Shown here in pieces: positions 8,324-17,381 of a stretch of DNA of 55,386 nt. Position 1 is the stretch's first letter. Each line of letters opens with the position of its first letter. This DNA is from Levilactobacillus fujinensis (GTDB lineage Bacteria > Bacillota > Bacilli > Lactobacillales > Lactobacillaceae), in assembly GCF_003946335.1 (NCBI RefSeq), contig NZ_RHNX01000020.1:1-55386 (forward strand). Reading direction: 5' to 3'. Below the pieces are notes generated by a model that was given only the letters and a program-made list of their open reading frames with translations, was not told the DNA's origin and did not search any database. The translations under genes and the position numbers were made by a program.

Positions 8324-9406
8324 ATGAAGCGGATTAGCAGATGGCTAATCGTCATCGCATGTTTTACGGGCCTCTTTGGGGGTATACAGGCCCAAGCTAT
8401 GGTCAAACAGAAAACGCCGGCATTGCAGCCGGTGGGACGCCTGCGAATACTAAATGATACGCGGGTGCATTTTGTACACGCACCAAAGCACTATGCGCAT
8501 ACCAAACATGTTATGACCCATACCATCAAGTCATCACGGGGAACGTCCGTGACGTTTAAGACTAAGTACCTATTGCCACAACCGGGATATCACCATCAGG
8601 CCTGGGGAAATCCGCAGAGCCTGGCGATGACCGGTCGATATTTGTATGTTGTTTATTGCCCGACGACTTGGCACAACCGGGGTCGAATCGTCCGCTACGA
8701 TGTCAAAAGATTAACAGCATTAAAGGCTACAGCAACTGAACTCCAGCATACGTATGCCAAACACGCAACGCCAAAGGAAAAACGATTGCGTGGTGCCATT
8801 AAAGTTGGTCCCATTTTTGCCACCGGGCACGGTCAATCTTTAGCGTATAACTGGCATAATCATCATTTGTACATGTGGTGTGACCGGGAGAAAAAACCGC
8901 GGGTACCCATCAATCAGTATGGTTATATTCAGCAAATTAGTGCGCACAGTCTGAGGCCAGCCTACCAGATTCGTTTTCGCTTGCATCGCGGGCACTACGC
9001 CGTTCCTGGGGGTCATGTTCTCGCCTTTGATAAGGCCGGCCGGGCCTACTTCTGGTCGAATCCAGCCGGGTATCGGGCAAATATTTATCAGGGGCGAATT
9101 TCACGGCATAAGGTCTCCTTTCGCTTGACCCATCAGGTTTTACGTCGTGGACCCGGAACTCATGTGCAAGGGATTGCCGTAAATCCACATAATAATCGCT
9201 TGTATTTGGTTGCTGATGGATCGATTGCCAGTCTGCCGATTCAGAAATTGGCGGGACGGGGCCATCTGACCGCTAAACAGGTTCGCTGGACGCGATTCGC
9301 GTCGCGCCGAGAGTTCGAAGGCCTCGCGTTTACGACTAGTGGACACGGTTACTTACTCACCAATCATGATCCGGAAATTCTACGGGGAAATCGAATCAGT
9401 TGGTAA
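8324..9406 (+). CDS. Secreted propeller-like protein, paralogue 1
   Basis: A 360-residue probable exported protein with a signal peptide ending near GIQAQA (residues 1-25). The mature part is rich in Tyr, His and Arg, with recurrent strand-like blocks such as GRYLYVVYCPTTWHNRGRI, GHGQSLAYNWHNHHLYMW, GGHVLAFDKAGRAYFW, NNRLYLVADGSIASL and REFEGLAFTTSGHGYLLTN. The spacing of these blocks and the EGLAF ending resemble beta-propeller proteins. No enzyme motif is certain. It follows AGGGGGAG; GTG 8321 is an alternative start. A second paralogue follows 85 bases downstream. Function unknown. Confidence 0.7.
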   Translation: MKRISRWLIVIACFTGLFGGIQAQAMVKQKTPALQPVGRLRILNDTRVHFVHAPKHYAHTKHVMTHTIKSSRGTSVTFKTKYLLPQPGYHHQAWGNPQSLAMTGRYLYVVYCPTTWHNRGRIVRYDVKRLTALKATATELQHTYAKHATPKEKRLRGAIKVGPIFATGHGQSLAYNWHNHHLYMWCDREKKPRVPINQYGYIQQISAHSLRPAYQIRFRLHRGHYAVPGGHVLAFDKAGRAYFWSNPAGYRANIYQGRISRHKVSFRLTHQVLRRGPGTHVQGIAVNPHNNRLYLVADGSIASLPIQKLAGRGHLTAKQVRWTRFASRREFEGLAFTTSGHGYLLTNHDPEILRGNRISW

Positions 9407-9491
9407 GTTCAGATCTTAAAAAAATGAGCTTTACTCCTCAATTGATAGCACTAGTGATAGACTAGCTGAAAAGATTGGGGGGTTAGGGATT

Positions 9492-10589
9492 ATGCGAAAG
9501 TTAGTCGTTTTTGGGGCGTTACTTCTCGGTGTGGGGCTGGGGATAACACCGTTAGTTCCAGCGCATGCCATCACCATGGTTGACCAGACTAAGGCGGCAC
9601 TGACTACGTCGAAGCAGCGACCGCTGGATGACAGTCAGGTTCATTTTGTGTCAGTGCCCAGTAGTTATGCGTCGGCGACTAATCCAAATGGAATCAACAC
9701 CATTGTTAGTGATCAAGGAAGCCCAGTCACGTTTACGACGAAATACTTGTTGCCCATCCCTGGTTATCAACACCAGGCCTGGGGCGATCCGCAGAGTATG
9801 GCGGTCGTCGGCCAGTATCTGTACGTGATCTACTGTCCGACGGCTTGGCATAATCGTGGGCGACTGATCCGGTTTGATATGGCAAAGTTGAGCAGTTTAA
9901 AGGCGACACCGCAGCGGATTCAAAGTATCTACCGCGCGAAAACACCTGTTACGAGCCAGACCAAAGCGATTCGTGCGGCCATTAAAGTTGGCCCCGCATT
10001 TACCACGGGTCATGGGCAATCGTTGGCCTATAACTGGCATGACCATCAGCTTTATATGTGGCAGGACCGTGAGTCCGCGCCACGGATTCCTATCAGTCAG
10101 GCCGGGGTCATTCAACAGCTGAATCCTAGTAGCCTAAGGCCTGTCCGGCTGGTTCATTTCCGTTTGAAGTCCAAGAGCTTAGCTGTTCCTGGCGGTCATG
10201 TGCTGGCGTTCGACCGGCAAGGCAATGCTTATTTCTGGTCACGGCCCAACGCAACCGAGGTCTACCTCTATCGGGGTCACATTGGCCGGCGGCACGTGCA
10301 CTTTCACTTAACCAGTCAGATACTGCAGCACGGTCCCGGCACCTGCGTTCAAAGTATGGCATACAATCCCAACAACGGCCGTCTTTATTTGGTCGCCGAT
10401 GAGTCAATTGCCAGCCTACCAGCCAGCAAGTTGGCTGGGAATGGGAGCCTGACAAGTGGGGATGTGAAATGGACTCACTTTGCCTCCAAGCGAGAGTTTG
10501 AGGGCTTGTCGTTTGGTTACGATGGCAAGGCCTACTTGTTGAGCAATCATCAGCCAGAAGTATTGGTAGGTAATTCATTAAATTGGTAA
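9492..10589 (+). CDS. Secreted propeller-like protein, paralogue 2
   Basis: A 365-residue paralogue of the preceding gene with the same blocks in the same order: GYQHQAWGDPQS, YVIYCPTAWHNRGRL, GHGQSLAYNWHDHQLYMW, GGHVLAFDRQGNAYFW, LYLVADESIASLPASKLAG and REFEGLSFGYDGKAYLLSN. Signal peptide 1-26 ends PAHA. It follows GGGGGG with an ATG at 9492 and a terminator comes after. Conservation is spread over the whole mature chain, so both copies are probably functional rather than one decaying. Confidence 0.7.
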   Translation: MRKLVVFGALLLGVGLGITPLVPAHAITMVDQTKAALTTSKQRPLDDSQVHFVSVPSSYASATNPNGINTIVSDQGSPVTFTTKYLLPIPGYQHQAWGDPQSMAVVGQYLYVIYCPTAWHNRGRLIRFDMAKLSSLKATPQRIQSIYRAKTPVTSQTKAIRAAIKVGPAFTTGHGQSLAYNWHDHQLYMWQDRESAPRIPISQAGVIQQLNPSSLRPVRLVHFRLKSKSLAVPGGHVLAFDRQGNAYFWSRPNATEVYLYRGHIGRRHVHFHLTSQILQHGPGTCVQSMAYNPNNGRLYLVADESIASLPASKLAGNGSLTSGDVKWTHFASKREFEGLSFGYDGKAYLLSNHQPEVLVGNSLNW

Positions 10590-10596
10590 ATTAAGC

Positions 10597-10630
10597 CAAG
10601 GCCGTTCTCTTTAACTGAGACGGCCTTTTT
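10597..10630 (+). terminator. Intrinsic terminator after the propeller-like pair
   Basis: AAGGCCGTTCTC pairs with GAGACGGCCTT (one bulge) followed by TTTTT. Confidence 0.8.
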
Positions 10631-10673
10631 GATCAAGTCGGATTATGGAACGAGCGCTTGATGCAAATGGAAG

Positions 10674-10730
10674 TTGACAGGTAAACTACTTTGTATTACT
10701 ATATAGCAGTACTTGTTATTACAGAGTAGT
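10674..10730 (+). promoter_or_regulatory. padR promoter with inverted-repeat operator
   Basis: TTGACA (10674-10679) and TACTAT (10697-10702) are 17 bases apart. Across the -10 and start lies a wide inverted repeat: ACTACTTTGTATTAC (10685-10699) faces GTTATTACAGAGTAGT (10715-10730), whose complement reads ACTACTCTGTAATAAC. The centre holds a second dyad, TACT-ATATAGC-AGTA. The placement is that expected for an autorepressor. Confidence 0.6.
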
Positions 10731-10743
10731 GAGGAGTAACCCT

Positions 10744-11073
10744 ATGAAAATTGCAACAGAGCTGTTAAAGGGTGTGTTGGAAGGCATCGTCTTGCAACGA
10801 ATTGGCACCGGTGAAACGTACGGCTACGAGATTACCCAATACCTGAATGATCACGGGTTTGAGGATGTTGTTGAGGGCACAGTCTACACAATTTTGATGC
10901 GATTAGAAAAACAACAGTTAGTCGCTATTGAAAAGAAAAAATCAGATCGTGGTCCTGCCCGTAAATTTTATCAACTCAATGCAGCTGGCGAAGAGCGGCG
11001 CGCTCAATTTTGGCAGCAGTGGGCCTACGTCAGCACTCAGATGACGCAGTTAAAGGAGAAAACACATGATTAA
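10744..11073 (+). CDS. PadR-family transcriptional regulator
   Basis: A 109-residue winged-helix repressor. The PadR core is clear: LLKGVLEGIVLQRI, then TYGYEITQYLNDHGF, then EGTVYTILMRLEKQQLV with the recognition helix, then the wing GPARKFYQL and a C-terminal dimerisation helix. ATG 10744 follows GAGGAG. It overlaps the next gene by 8 bases. The inverted repeat in its promoter points to autoregulation. PadR proteins sense phenolics or drugs; the ligand here is unknown. Confidence 0.9.
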   Translation: MKIATELLKGVLEGIVLQRIGTGETYGYEITQYLNDHGFEDVVEGTVYTILMRLEKQQLVAIEKKKSDRGPARKFYQLNAAGEERRAQFWQQWAYVSTQMTQLKEKTHD

Positions 11074-11395
11074 CTACATTAAGAAAATGCGGCAAGAGAA
11101 GCGCGATTATCGTGAATTCAAACGACGGGTGGCGGCCTTACCAGCACCCTATGAGCAAGCAATGACATCGTTGGAAAAATATCTGTGGAATTTAGCCAGT
11201 GGTGATGCGATGTACACTGTGTTAAAGAATATCCTGGACATGTTTGAGTCGGCCGCAGCGGATAGCGTGAGTGTAGAACAAGTGGTGGGCAACGATCTTG
11301 GTGCCTTTGCAGACAATTTACTTGAGGAATTTCCGGAGGCAACCTGGGTCAATCAGCAGAAAGAAAAGCTGCAACGACAAGCATTCAAGAAGTAA
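11066..11395 (+). CDS. DUF1048-family protein, PadR partner
   Basis: A 109-residue soluble, helical protein resembling DUF1048. N-terminal YIKKMRQEKRDYREFKRRV is strongly basic; the middle (ASGDAMYTVLKNILDMFESAAADS) is amphipathic; the C-terminus ends WVNQQKEKLQRQAFKK. DUF1048 genes commonly sit behind padR, here with an 8-base overlap. Molecular role unknown. No ABC transporter or other obvious target is adjacent. Confidence 0.7.
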   Translation: MINYIKKMRQEKRDYREFKRRVAALPAPYEQAMTSLEKYLWNLASGDAMYTVLKNILDMFESAAADSVSVEQVVGNDLGAFADNLLEEFPEATWVNQQKEKLQRQAFKK

Positions 11396-11406
11396 ATTTG
11401 GTTGGG

Positions 11407-11436
11407 AGAAATCGTTCAACTGAACGGTTTCTTTTT
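11407..11436 (+). terminator. Intrinsic terminator after padR operon
   Basis: GAAATCGTTC pairs with GAACGGTTTC around AACT, followed by TTTTTTATT. Confidence 0.8.
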
Positions 11437-11550
11437 TATTATAATAGATAACACCTAATATAATTAAATTTATTAAGCAAAATGATAGCTTTCTGCAGAC
11501 GGCTCCGTTAAGATAGTCAGTATCAGAACTCGCAGGAAAGGGGGCGATGG

Positions 11551-12765
11551 ATGGTGGCGATGAGAATTGCGTTTTTAGTGCAACGCCATGCAGATAAGGG
11601 GCATCCACGCGTACATAATATGTTTGTTATTGGCCAGCCAATTCTTCAAACTGGTGAAGAGGGGACACTGGCTTATAACAAGTCGATGGCCGGATGGGGC
11701 TTGGTGACAACGATAACGTTTGATGAACATCGACGATTTGTCATTGGTTTTTCAACAGACAAGAATATCGTCTTAAATGAAAAGAATGTCGCCACTTATG
11801 AGCAGGCAACGACGGACGATGATCTCAATCAAGTCCTCCGTCATCAGGGATATCAGCTACCGCCAGTGATACCTACGGCAGACAAACAGTTAGCCCAGCA
11901 CCTACGGCAAGTGTTGCCAACGATTCAATGTCTGGATAGTTTACCCAAGGCGTACGTCGTGGTGGACTGTGAATTTGGGATACTCTTTCGCACACAGAAT
12001 ACAGGCAGTCAAATTATTCGGGAACAGGCAGTAACGTTAGGAGAAAAGGCGGGAATCTTTCAGTTGGGCGCGTTGGGCTACGCGGACGATTGCACCCCAA
12101 TGCTGAATTTTAACCGCTACGTCGACAACCCCGCATTTACGCCTGAAATGAAGTTACGTGGTCTAAGAGAAACGGGCTTAACACTGGCAGCATATGAACA
12201 GCAAGCAGCACCATTGGCCGTGCTACAAGCGTTTATTGCGCAGATATTGTGTCAGCATTATCCATTAGTGTTTTGGGATCGAACGAACGATCTGCGCTTA
12301 CTGAGAAATCTATTTGCCGTCCATTATGATGACTTGTCGACGGCGGAACAGCGGATACTAGCGGAGCCCTTAGCCATTTTTGATGGGAGCGAGTACACCA
12401 ACCGCGTCATTACCCGGAGTAATCATCAACGGGAGAGCGTTCACCATTACCTGCCGTTAAATGGGGTTGCAGGGCTGCTGAACGTGTTTAATCCTAATCA
12501 GCATAATGCTTTATGGGATGCCGAAACGACGCATTATGTTGTCCAAGAGCTTGCTAAGATCCATCAAATGGAACCACTGATTTTGGGAGCGCCGCAAGTC
12601 ATTTCTTCTCAGCCTAAACCGCGCAGAACGGTGTCCCAGTCGCCAGCGACCTTTCAGGAGTTGCGGCAAGCCGGACAGACTTACCGGGAGATAGCGACGC
12701 GGTTCGGTGTCAGTGCCAGTACGGTGTGGCGAGCAGTCAAGCACGGCGGAGAACGGGTTAACTGA
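11551..12765 (+). CDS. DEDDh exonuclease-like protein fused to a C-terminal helix-turn-helix
   Basis: A 404-residue protein with three parts. Residues 1-130 are unrecognised. Residues 133-335 look like a DnaQ/RNase T-type 3'-5' exonuclease: VVVDCEF carries Asp139 and Glu141, WDRTNDLRLL supplies Asp243 or Asp247, and HNALWD supplies His318 and Asp323, the HxxxxD of DEDDh enzymes. Residues 367-398 (FQELRQAGQTYREIATRFGV, then SASTVWRAVKHG) form a resolvase-type helix-turn-helix. The basic linker PQVISSQPKPRRTV joins them. The start at 11551 follows GGGGGCG; ATG 11560 is possible. It is monocistronic. The fusion suggests a DNA-targeted nuclease or a repurposed regulator. Confidence 0.65.
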   Translation: MVAMRIAFLVQRHADKGHPRVHNMFVIGQPILQTGEEGTLAYNKSMAGWGLVTTITFDEHRRFVIGFSTDKNIVLNEKNVATYEQATTDDDLNQVLRHQGYQLPPVIPTADKQLAQHLRQVLPTIQCLDSLPKAYVVVDCEFGILFRTQNTGSQIIREQAVTLGEKAGIFQLGALGYADDCTPMLNFNRYVDNPAFTPEMKLRGLRETGLTLAAYEQQAAPLAVLQAFIAQILCQHYPLVFWDRTNDLRLLRNLFAVHYDDLSTAEQRILAEPLAIFDGSEYTNRVITRSNHQRESVHHYLPLNGVAGLLNVFNPNQHNALWDAETTHYVVQELAKIHQMEPLILGAPQVISSQPKPRRTVSQSPATFQELRQAGQTYREIATRFGVSASTVWRAVKHGGERVN

Positions 12766-12782
12766 ACGAAGTGGGGACAGCA

Positions 12783-12826
12783 AAAAAGCACCCCTAGCGA
12801 CTCACGGGTCGCTAAGCGTGCTTTCT
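12783..12826. terminator. Bidirectional terminator between converging genes
   Basis: AAAGCAC...TAGCGAC pairs with GTCGCTA...GTGCTTT with small internal mismatches. A-rich on one side and T-rich on the other, so it can serve the exonuclease-HTH gene and yicI. Confidence 0.75.
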
Positions 12827-12855
12827 CATTTAATGGCTAACATTAACGTTTTAGA

Positions 12856-15153
12856 TTACAGGGTAATCGTTGCGTTGGCACCGTCTAAAGCAGCCTTCGT
12901 AACCTTACCGTCTTCGTGGACGTAGATGGTAGCGGAGCCAGTCAAACCAGTAGTTGTAACCTTTAATTGGTTACCGCTACGGTCAACAGTGACTTTACCA
13001 GCATCCTTACCCTTTTGGTCAACAACGGCAACGGACGTTGAACCTTCATGCATATCGTACAAATGAATGTCCAGATCCTTGGTGAAGTCGTAATCAGCAT
13101 GGACGGCTTTAGGGTTCCGTAAGAGGATCGTGTTGTCACGAGCCAGTACAGGGAGATCCAATTCACCATAGTCTTTACTGATCCACTTACCTTCGGCAAC
13201 GTTGTAGGTTTCACTGTCGTCAATGATACTTGTCCACTTACCAGCTGGCAGGTAGAAGTTGACGTGGCCTTCCTTGTTGAAGACAGGGGAGACTAACAGT
13301 TGGGTCCCAAACATGTATTGGTTGTCCAAACTGTGGGTCGTCAAATCATTGGTGAAGTCGAACCACATTGGCCGCATTAATGGATTACCATAAGCGGTGT
13401 TGTGGGCAGCTTGTGTGTACAGGTATGGCATCAAGGACAACTTCAAGTTGACGAACTTACGAGTGTTCTCAACGGCTTCGTCATCGAAGTTCCATGGTAC
13501 ACGGTAAACGTTACTACCATGGTAACGACTGTGAGAAGACAACAGACCGAATTGTGACCAACGCTTGTAAAGGTCTGGCGTAGGGGTATCAGGTCCATCT
13601 TCAAACCCACCAATATCATGGCTCCAGAATGCAAAGCCGGAACTCAAGAAGGACAAGCCGGCGTGTAACGTATCGGACATGTTCTTGAAGTTAGATAAGG
13701 CGTCACCACCCCAGTGAACTGGGTACTTTTGAGAACCGACAGTAGCGGAACGTGCGAAGACAACCGCTTGGTCCTTACCCTTGTCTTCAGCAATGGTGTC
13801 AAAGACAGCCTTGTTGTATTGCAGGGTGTAGTAGTTGTGTTCGCGCTTAGGGTCTGAGCCATCAAAGAAGACAGCATCATCAACAGGAATCCGTTCACCG
13901 AAGTCGGTCTTGAAGCAATCAACACCCATGTCAAGCAGGGCTTGTAACTTGCTCTTGTACCACTTAACGGCGTCTGGATTGGTAAAGTCAACGAAGGCAT
14001 TACCAGCTTGCCAGAGGTCCCATTGCCAAAGGTTACCGTCTTCACGCTTGACGAAGTAACCGTTCTTCTTGCCTTCTTCAAACATCTTACCCTTTTGGGC
14101 GATGTATGGGTTGATCCAGACACAAACCTTGATCCCACGGTCATGAATCTTCTTGATCAGACCTTCTGGATCTGGGAATTCGTCACGATCCCATTCCATG
14201 TTGCTCCATTCGAAGCCCTTTTGCCAGAAGCAGTCAAAGTGGAAGACATCCAATGGAATGTTGTGTTCCTTCATGCCGTCGATAAACTTCAAAACGGTCT
14301 TTTCACTGTAATCAGTGGTGAAGGAAGTCGTCAACCAAAGACCGAATGACCATGCAGGTGGTAATTGCATGCTACCAGTGAGTTCAGTGTAACGATGTAA
14401 AATTTCTTGAGGAGTTGGCCCATAGATAACGTAGTATTGTAAGGATTCACCTTCAGTACTAAATTGAACGGCGTCAACGTTTTCAGAGGTAACTTCGAAG
14501 TCAACCGTTTGTGGTTGGTCAACGAAGACACCGTAGCCAGCATCCGTTAAGTAGAATGGGATGTTCTTGTAAGATTGTTCAGAAGCAGTCCCACCATCTT
14601 GGTTGGTGATTTTAACAACTTGGCCGTTCTTGATGAAGTTCCCGAAGCGTTCACCTAAACCGTAAACCTTGTCTTCAACGCCAACAGCAAGCTGTTCACG
14701 CATGTAATGGACGTTGGTATCATGGTTTAAGATTTCGCCTTGAGCCTTGTTCCGAGAAGCAGTCAAGACCTTACCGTTAGCAGTGAATTCCATATCGAAG
14801 TCTTCACGCAATGGCAGGGTAACAGTTAAATCGCCACTCTTCAATGATGCTTTCTTTTCCGTAACGTCGATGTCAACGTTAGGATCTGAGTTGTTAAGCT
14901 CGTATGAAGGACCTTTGGTATCTTGATCAAAGTGGGTTAACTTAACACCGATAACATTCTCAACGGGGGAGGTGAGCTTAATTGTGCTCATCCCGAGGTT
15001 TAATTCGTCTCCCCGAGTTAAAATCCGTTTGTAAGGTGCGTAGACGTTTAATGCTTTACCCTCTTTTTCGGCTTCGAATGCTTCAGCCGGTGAGTTAACG
15101 TCGTACTCGTCACGAGTTAACCAATAACCATTAGTAAACTTCAAAGTAGCCAC
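12856..15153 (-). CDS. yicI: GH31 alpha-xylosidase
   Basis: Cytoplasmic retaining alpha-xylosidase of glycoside hydrolase family 31, releasing xylose from isoprimeverose-like alpha-xylosides. 765 residues, close to the 772 of E. coli YicI. The nucleophile is Asp417 in CFKTDFGE and the acid/base is Asp484 in HWGGDALSNF; FARSATVGSQKYPVHWGGD is conserved. The N-terminal beta-sandwich and C-terminal sheets are complete. Single gene: no xyloside transporter or xylose isomerase is next to it. A cre-like site lies about 580 bases upstream, too far to assign with confidence. Confidence 0.93.
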   Translation of the reverse strand: MATLKFTNGYWLTRDEYDVNSPAEAFEAEKEGKALNVYAPYKRILTRGDELNLGMSTIKLTSPVENVIGVKLTHFDQDTKGPSYELNNSDPNVDIDVTEKKASLKSGDLTVTLPLREDFDMEFTANGKVLTASRNKAQGEILNHDTNVHYMREQLAVGVEDKVYGLGERFGNFIKNGQVVKITNQDGGTASEQSYKNIPFYLTDAGYGVFVDQPQTVDFEVTSENVDAVQFSTEGESLQYYVIYGPTPQEILHRYTELTGSMQLPPAWSFGLWLTTSFTTDYSEKTVLKFIDGMKEHNIPLDVFHFDCFWQKGFEWSNMEWDRDEFPDPEGLIKKIHDRGIKVCVWINPYIAQKGKMFEEGKKNGYFVKREDGNLWQWDLWQAGNAFVDFTNPDAVKWYKSKLQALLDMGVDCFKTDFGERIPVDDAVFFDGSDPKREHNYYTLQYNKAVFDTIAEDKGKDQAVVFARSATVGSQKYPVHWGGDALSNFKNMSDTLHAGLSFLSSGFAFWSHDIGGFEDGPDTPTPDLYKRWSQFGLLSSHSRYHGSNVYRVPWNFDDEAVENTRKFVNLKLSLMPYLYTQAAHNTAYGNPLMRPMWFDFTNDLTTHSLDNQYMFGTQLLVSPVFNKEGHVNFYLPAGKWTSIIDDSETYNVAEGKWISKDYGELDLPVLARDNTILLRNPKAVHADYDFTKDLDIHLYDMHEGSTSVAVVDQKGKDAGKVTVDRSGNQLKVTTTGLTGSATIYVHEDGKVTKAALDGANATITL

Positions 15154-16094
15154 TTCCTATTCATAATATTTGAGAACTTGATTAAGATTCAACATAACGT
15201 TCAACTAGCGCTACGCTGAAGATGAAACCACCATAACAACATAGTAGCCAGAAAATTTAAGCATCTGACAGTTTGGCATACGGATTGTTGGAACCGCATA
15301 CATATTTATAAAGGTCATAAACACTTAAACGCCAACTACCTCCAACCAGTCAATTCAAGGAGTCCCTGGGTTGACCTTAAACAATTTGCCAACGTGTGAG
15401 CCAATCACTAAGTGACGGATCATACGCCTGAAGCTTGTCCAGAAGTTATCTTGCAACCAATTACGGATTGAATGTAACGGGGAACAAGATAACGATACCG
15501 GCAATTCTTGGCACGCTTTGCGTGGAAGAATAGCAGATACGTTAGAAATATTAAAACAAACCGTGCGTAAAATTTCCAGTAGCCCAACCGAATTTTTCAC
15601 GCCATGAAAGCAACACGTTAGTTTAACGCTAACGACTTAGATGATGAAACCAATCTGTTTTCACCGCCTATAATTATTTTAAGTCGGCCAACCAAAGTTG
15701 GTTGGTTGTTTACTCCAACATACTAACACGTTTTGAAAACGCATACAAATGGTAAATGGTTTTACTTAGACGATTTTATTTTTGTTTTATATGGTGTACC
15801 GCCTAATGTAAGCATACCACATAGGGTGTTCGATAGGGACTTTCGCTGATATTGTTGCGGTTTGGTTGGTGTTATTGAGAAGTGAACGTATCTGGAGAGT
15901 GATAAGAATTCGGAGTAGAGGTGATAGAATTCCTAGCGGTCAGCGTGCGACAATTTTTAATTAATCTAAGTGTCTTTCATCCCAATCGACCTGCCGTTTA
16001 TTTAAATATTGTAAAAGTTATAAGGCGTTTAGACTGGGTGGTACGCGTCACGTGGGTATAATAGGAACAAAGCGGATTAAAGGGGTGTATCACC
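15154..16094. other. 940-base gene-poor region between yicI and the PTS gene
   Basis: No convincing gene. The longest open frame (15355-15600, minus) has no ribosome site or recognisable motif. A hairpin, CCAACC/GGTTGG at 15688-15705, is followed by TTGTTT. A cre-like site is at 15734-15747. TATAAT at 16057-16062 may serve the downstream gene. The stretch 15355-15600 could be a decayed gene, but I could not identify it. Confidence 0.5.
15734..15747 (+). promoter_or_regulatory. Candidate cre (CcpA) site
   Basis: TGAAAACGCATACA matches the consensus TGWAANCGNTNWCA at all but one position. It lies between the divergent yicI and PTS EIIC genes. Confidence 0.4.
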
Positions 16095-17381
16095 TTGCGA
16101 AAATTATGGGGATTGAATCAACGACTCAATCAATGGCGCGCGATACGTGCGATTAAAGAGGCGCTACGGGTGGTTTACCCGTTTATTTTATTAATGACGG
16201 TCGTGGATGTTTTAGGGCAGAGTATTTTAGCCAGCGACGGATTTTTCTTTCAGATTTATCATATCGGGAGCTGGTTGCCAGCCATTGCGGTCTGGCGGGT
16301 GGTGGTTCAGGTCATGAGCATCGTCATCAATGGGCTAGTAGCTGTTATGGTGGCGTTTATGATTGCAAACTATCTCGCCAAAACATATCGTAGCGATGCC
16401 CTGGCAGTTGGCATTATTAGTGCACTGTCATTTCTAACCTTGAACGTGAACTACCAGGCGTTAGGACGTAAGACGACCAGTATGTCACAGTTTATGGAAG
16501 CAAACTTGGGGCCCCAAGGCATCTTTCTAGCAATTGTTGTGGGGCTCGGCGTCGGCTGGGGCGCCAGTCATCTGATGACGTGGTTCAGCCGGTGGCGGTT
16601 GCGTCATCCACAGTTTGGTCAGCCATCTTGGACTGGACGGATTGTTTTGCCGCTGACCGTGATTCTCCTGATCATGGTGGCTGTGGGTTATGGATTAAGC
16701 CTCTTGACCCCGTATGGGATTAATGGGGTCGTCTATCAGGCGCTGAGCACGCTTGTCGCCAATCCGGGGCACCAAGGTATCGTTATTGTGATGGTTACTA
16801 CGATTAGTAACTTTCTGTGGTGGATTGGATTCGTTGGTCCCGTGAGCCTAGCAGGCAATAGTTCCGTGACGTCGCTACAAAATTTATCCTATGCCATTCA
16901 ACATGGTTCCGGGTGGGGGGCACCCCATCTCGTGACTTTACATACTTTGGGTGACGCGTACGCCAACTTTGGGGGTGCGGGGATGACCCTTTCTTTGGTC
17001 ATCGCCATTTGGATTGGGTCGCGGCAGGTTAGTTATCGGCGGATCGCCAACCAGACCTTCCTACCAAACTTGGTTAATTTAAATGAACCGACGTTATTGG
17101 GGTTGCCGTTATTGTTCAATCCCATCTTGTTAGTGCCATTTCTGGTTGCACCGGCCGTGAATATCACATTGGCTTGGTTTGCGCTGACTTGGAAATTAGT
17201 GCCGCCAATTGTGTACCCTGTGCCACGAACGACGCCGGGGCCACTGATTGCCTACCTGGGAACTGGTGGTGATTGGCGAGCTTTGGTGTTGAGCCTTGTG
17301 TGTTTGAGCGTATCTGTCTTGATTTATTTGCCGTTTGTTCGGCTACTCAATCATGAAGGGGGCAGCGACCATGCGGCATAG
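16095..17381 (+). CDS. PTS EIIC component, cellobiose/lactose type
   Basis: Membrane permease domain of a phosphotransferase system, 428 residues with about ten hydrophobic segments. The family hallmark NEPTLLGLPLLFNPILLVPF is near residue 330, in the region that forms the sugar site; ANPGHQGIVIVM and WWIGFVGP are also typical. Start TTG 16095 follows AAAGGGGTG. No EIIA, EIIB or phospho-glycosidase gene accompanies it, so it must borrow EIIB or act otherwise. The next gene overlaps its end by 11 bases. Confidence 0.85.
   Translation: MRKLWGLNQRLNQWRAIRAIKEALRVVYPFILLMTVVDVLGQSILASDGFFFQIYHIGSWLPAIAVWRVVVQVMSIVINGLVAVMVAFMIANYLAKTYRSDALAVGIISALSFLTLNVNYQALGRKTTSMSQFMEANLGPQGIFLAIVVGLGVGWGASHLMTWFSRWRLRHPQFGQPSWTGRIVLPLTVILLIMVAVGYGLSLLTPYGINGVVYQALSTLVANPGHQGIVIVMVTTISNFLWWIGFVGPVSLAGNSSVTSLQNLSYAIQHGSGWGAPHLVTLHTLGDAYANFGGAGMTLSLVIAIWIGSRQVSYRRIANQTFLPNLVNLNEPTLLGLPLLFNPILLVPFLVAPAVNITLAWFALTWKLVPPIVYPVPRTTPGPLIAYLGTGGDWRALVLSLVCLSVSVLIYLPFVRLLNHEGGSDHAA

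Noticed and set aside
13443-14543. Several open frames within yicI
   Set aside because: Other-frame shadows of a well-conserved GH31 gene.
15355-15600. Open frame of 81 codons on the minus strand
   Set aside because: No ribosome site, no recognisable motif, and composition like the surrounding intergenic DNA.
16036-16048. T-box-like GGGTGGTACGCG
   Set aside because: Resembles the T-box antiterminator GGTGGNACCGCG only partly. No specifier stem or terminator follows, and a -10 TATAAT lies just downstream.
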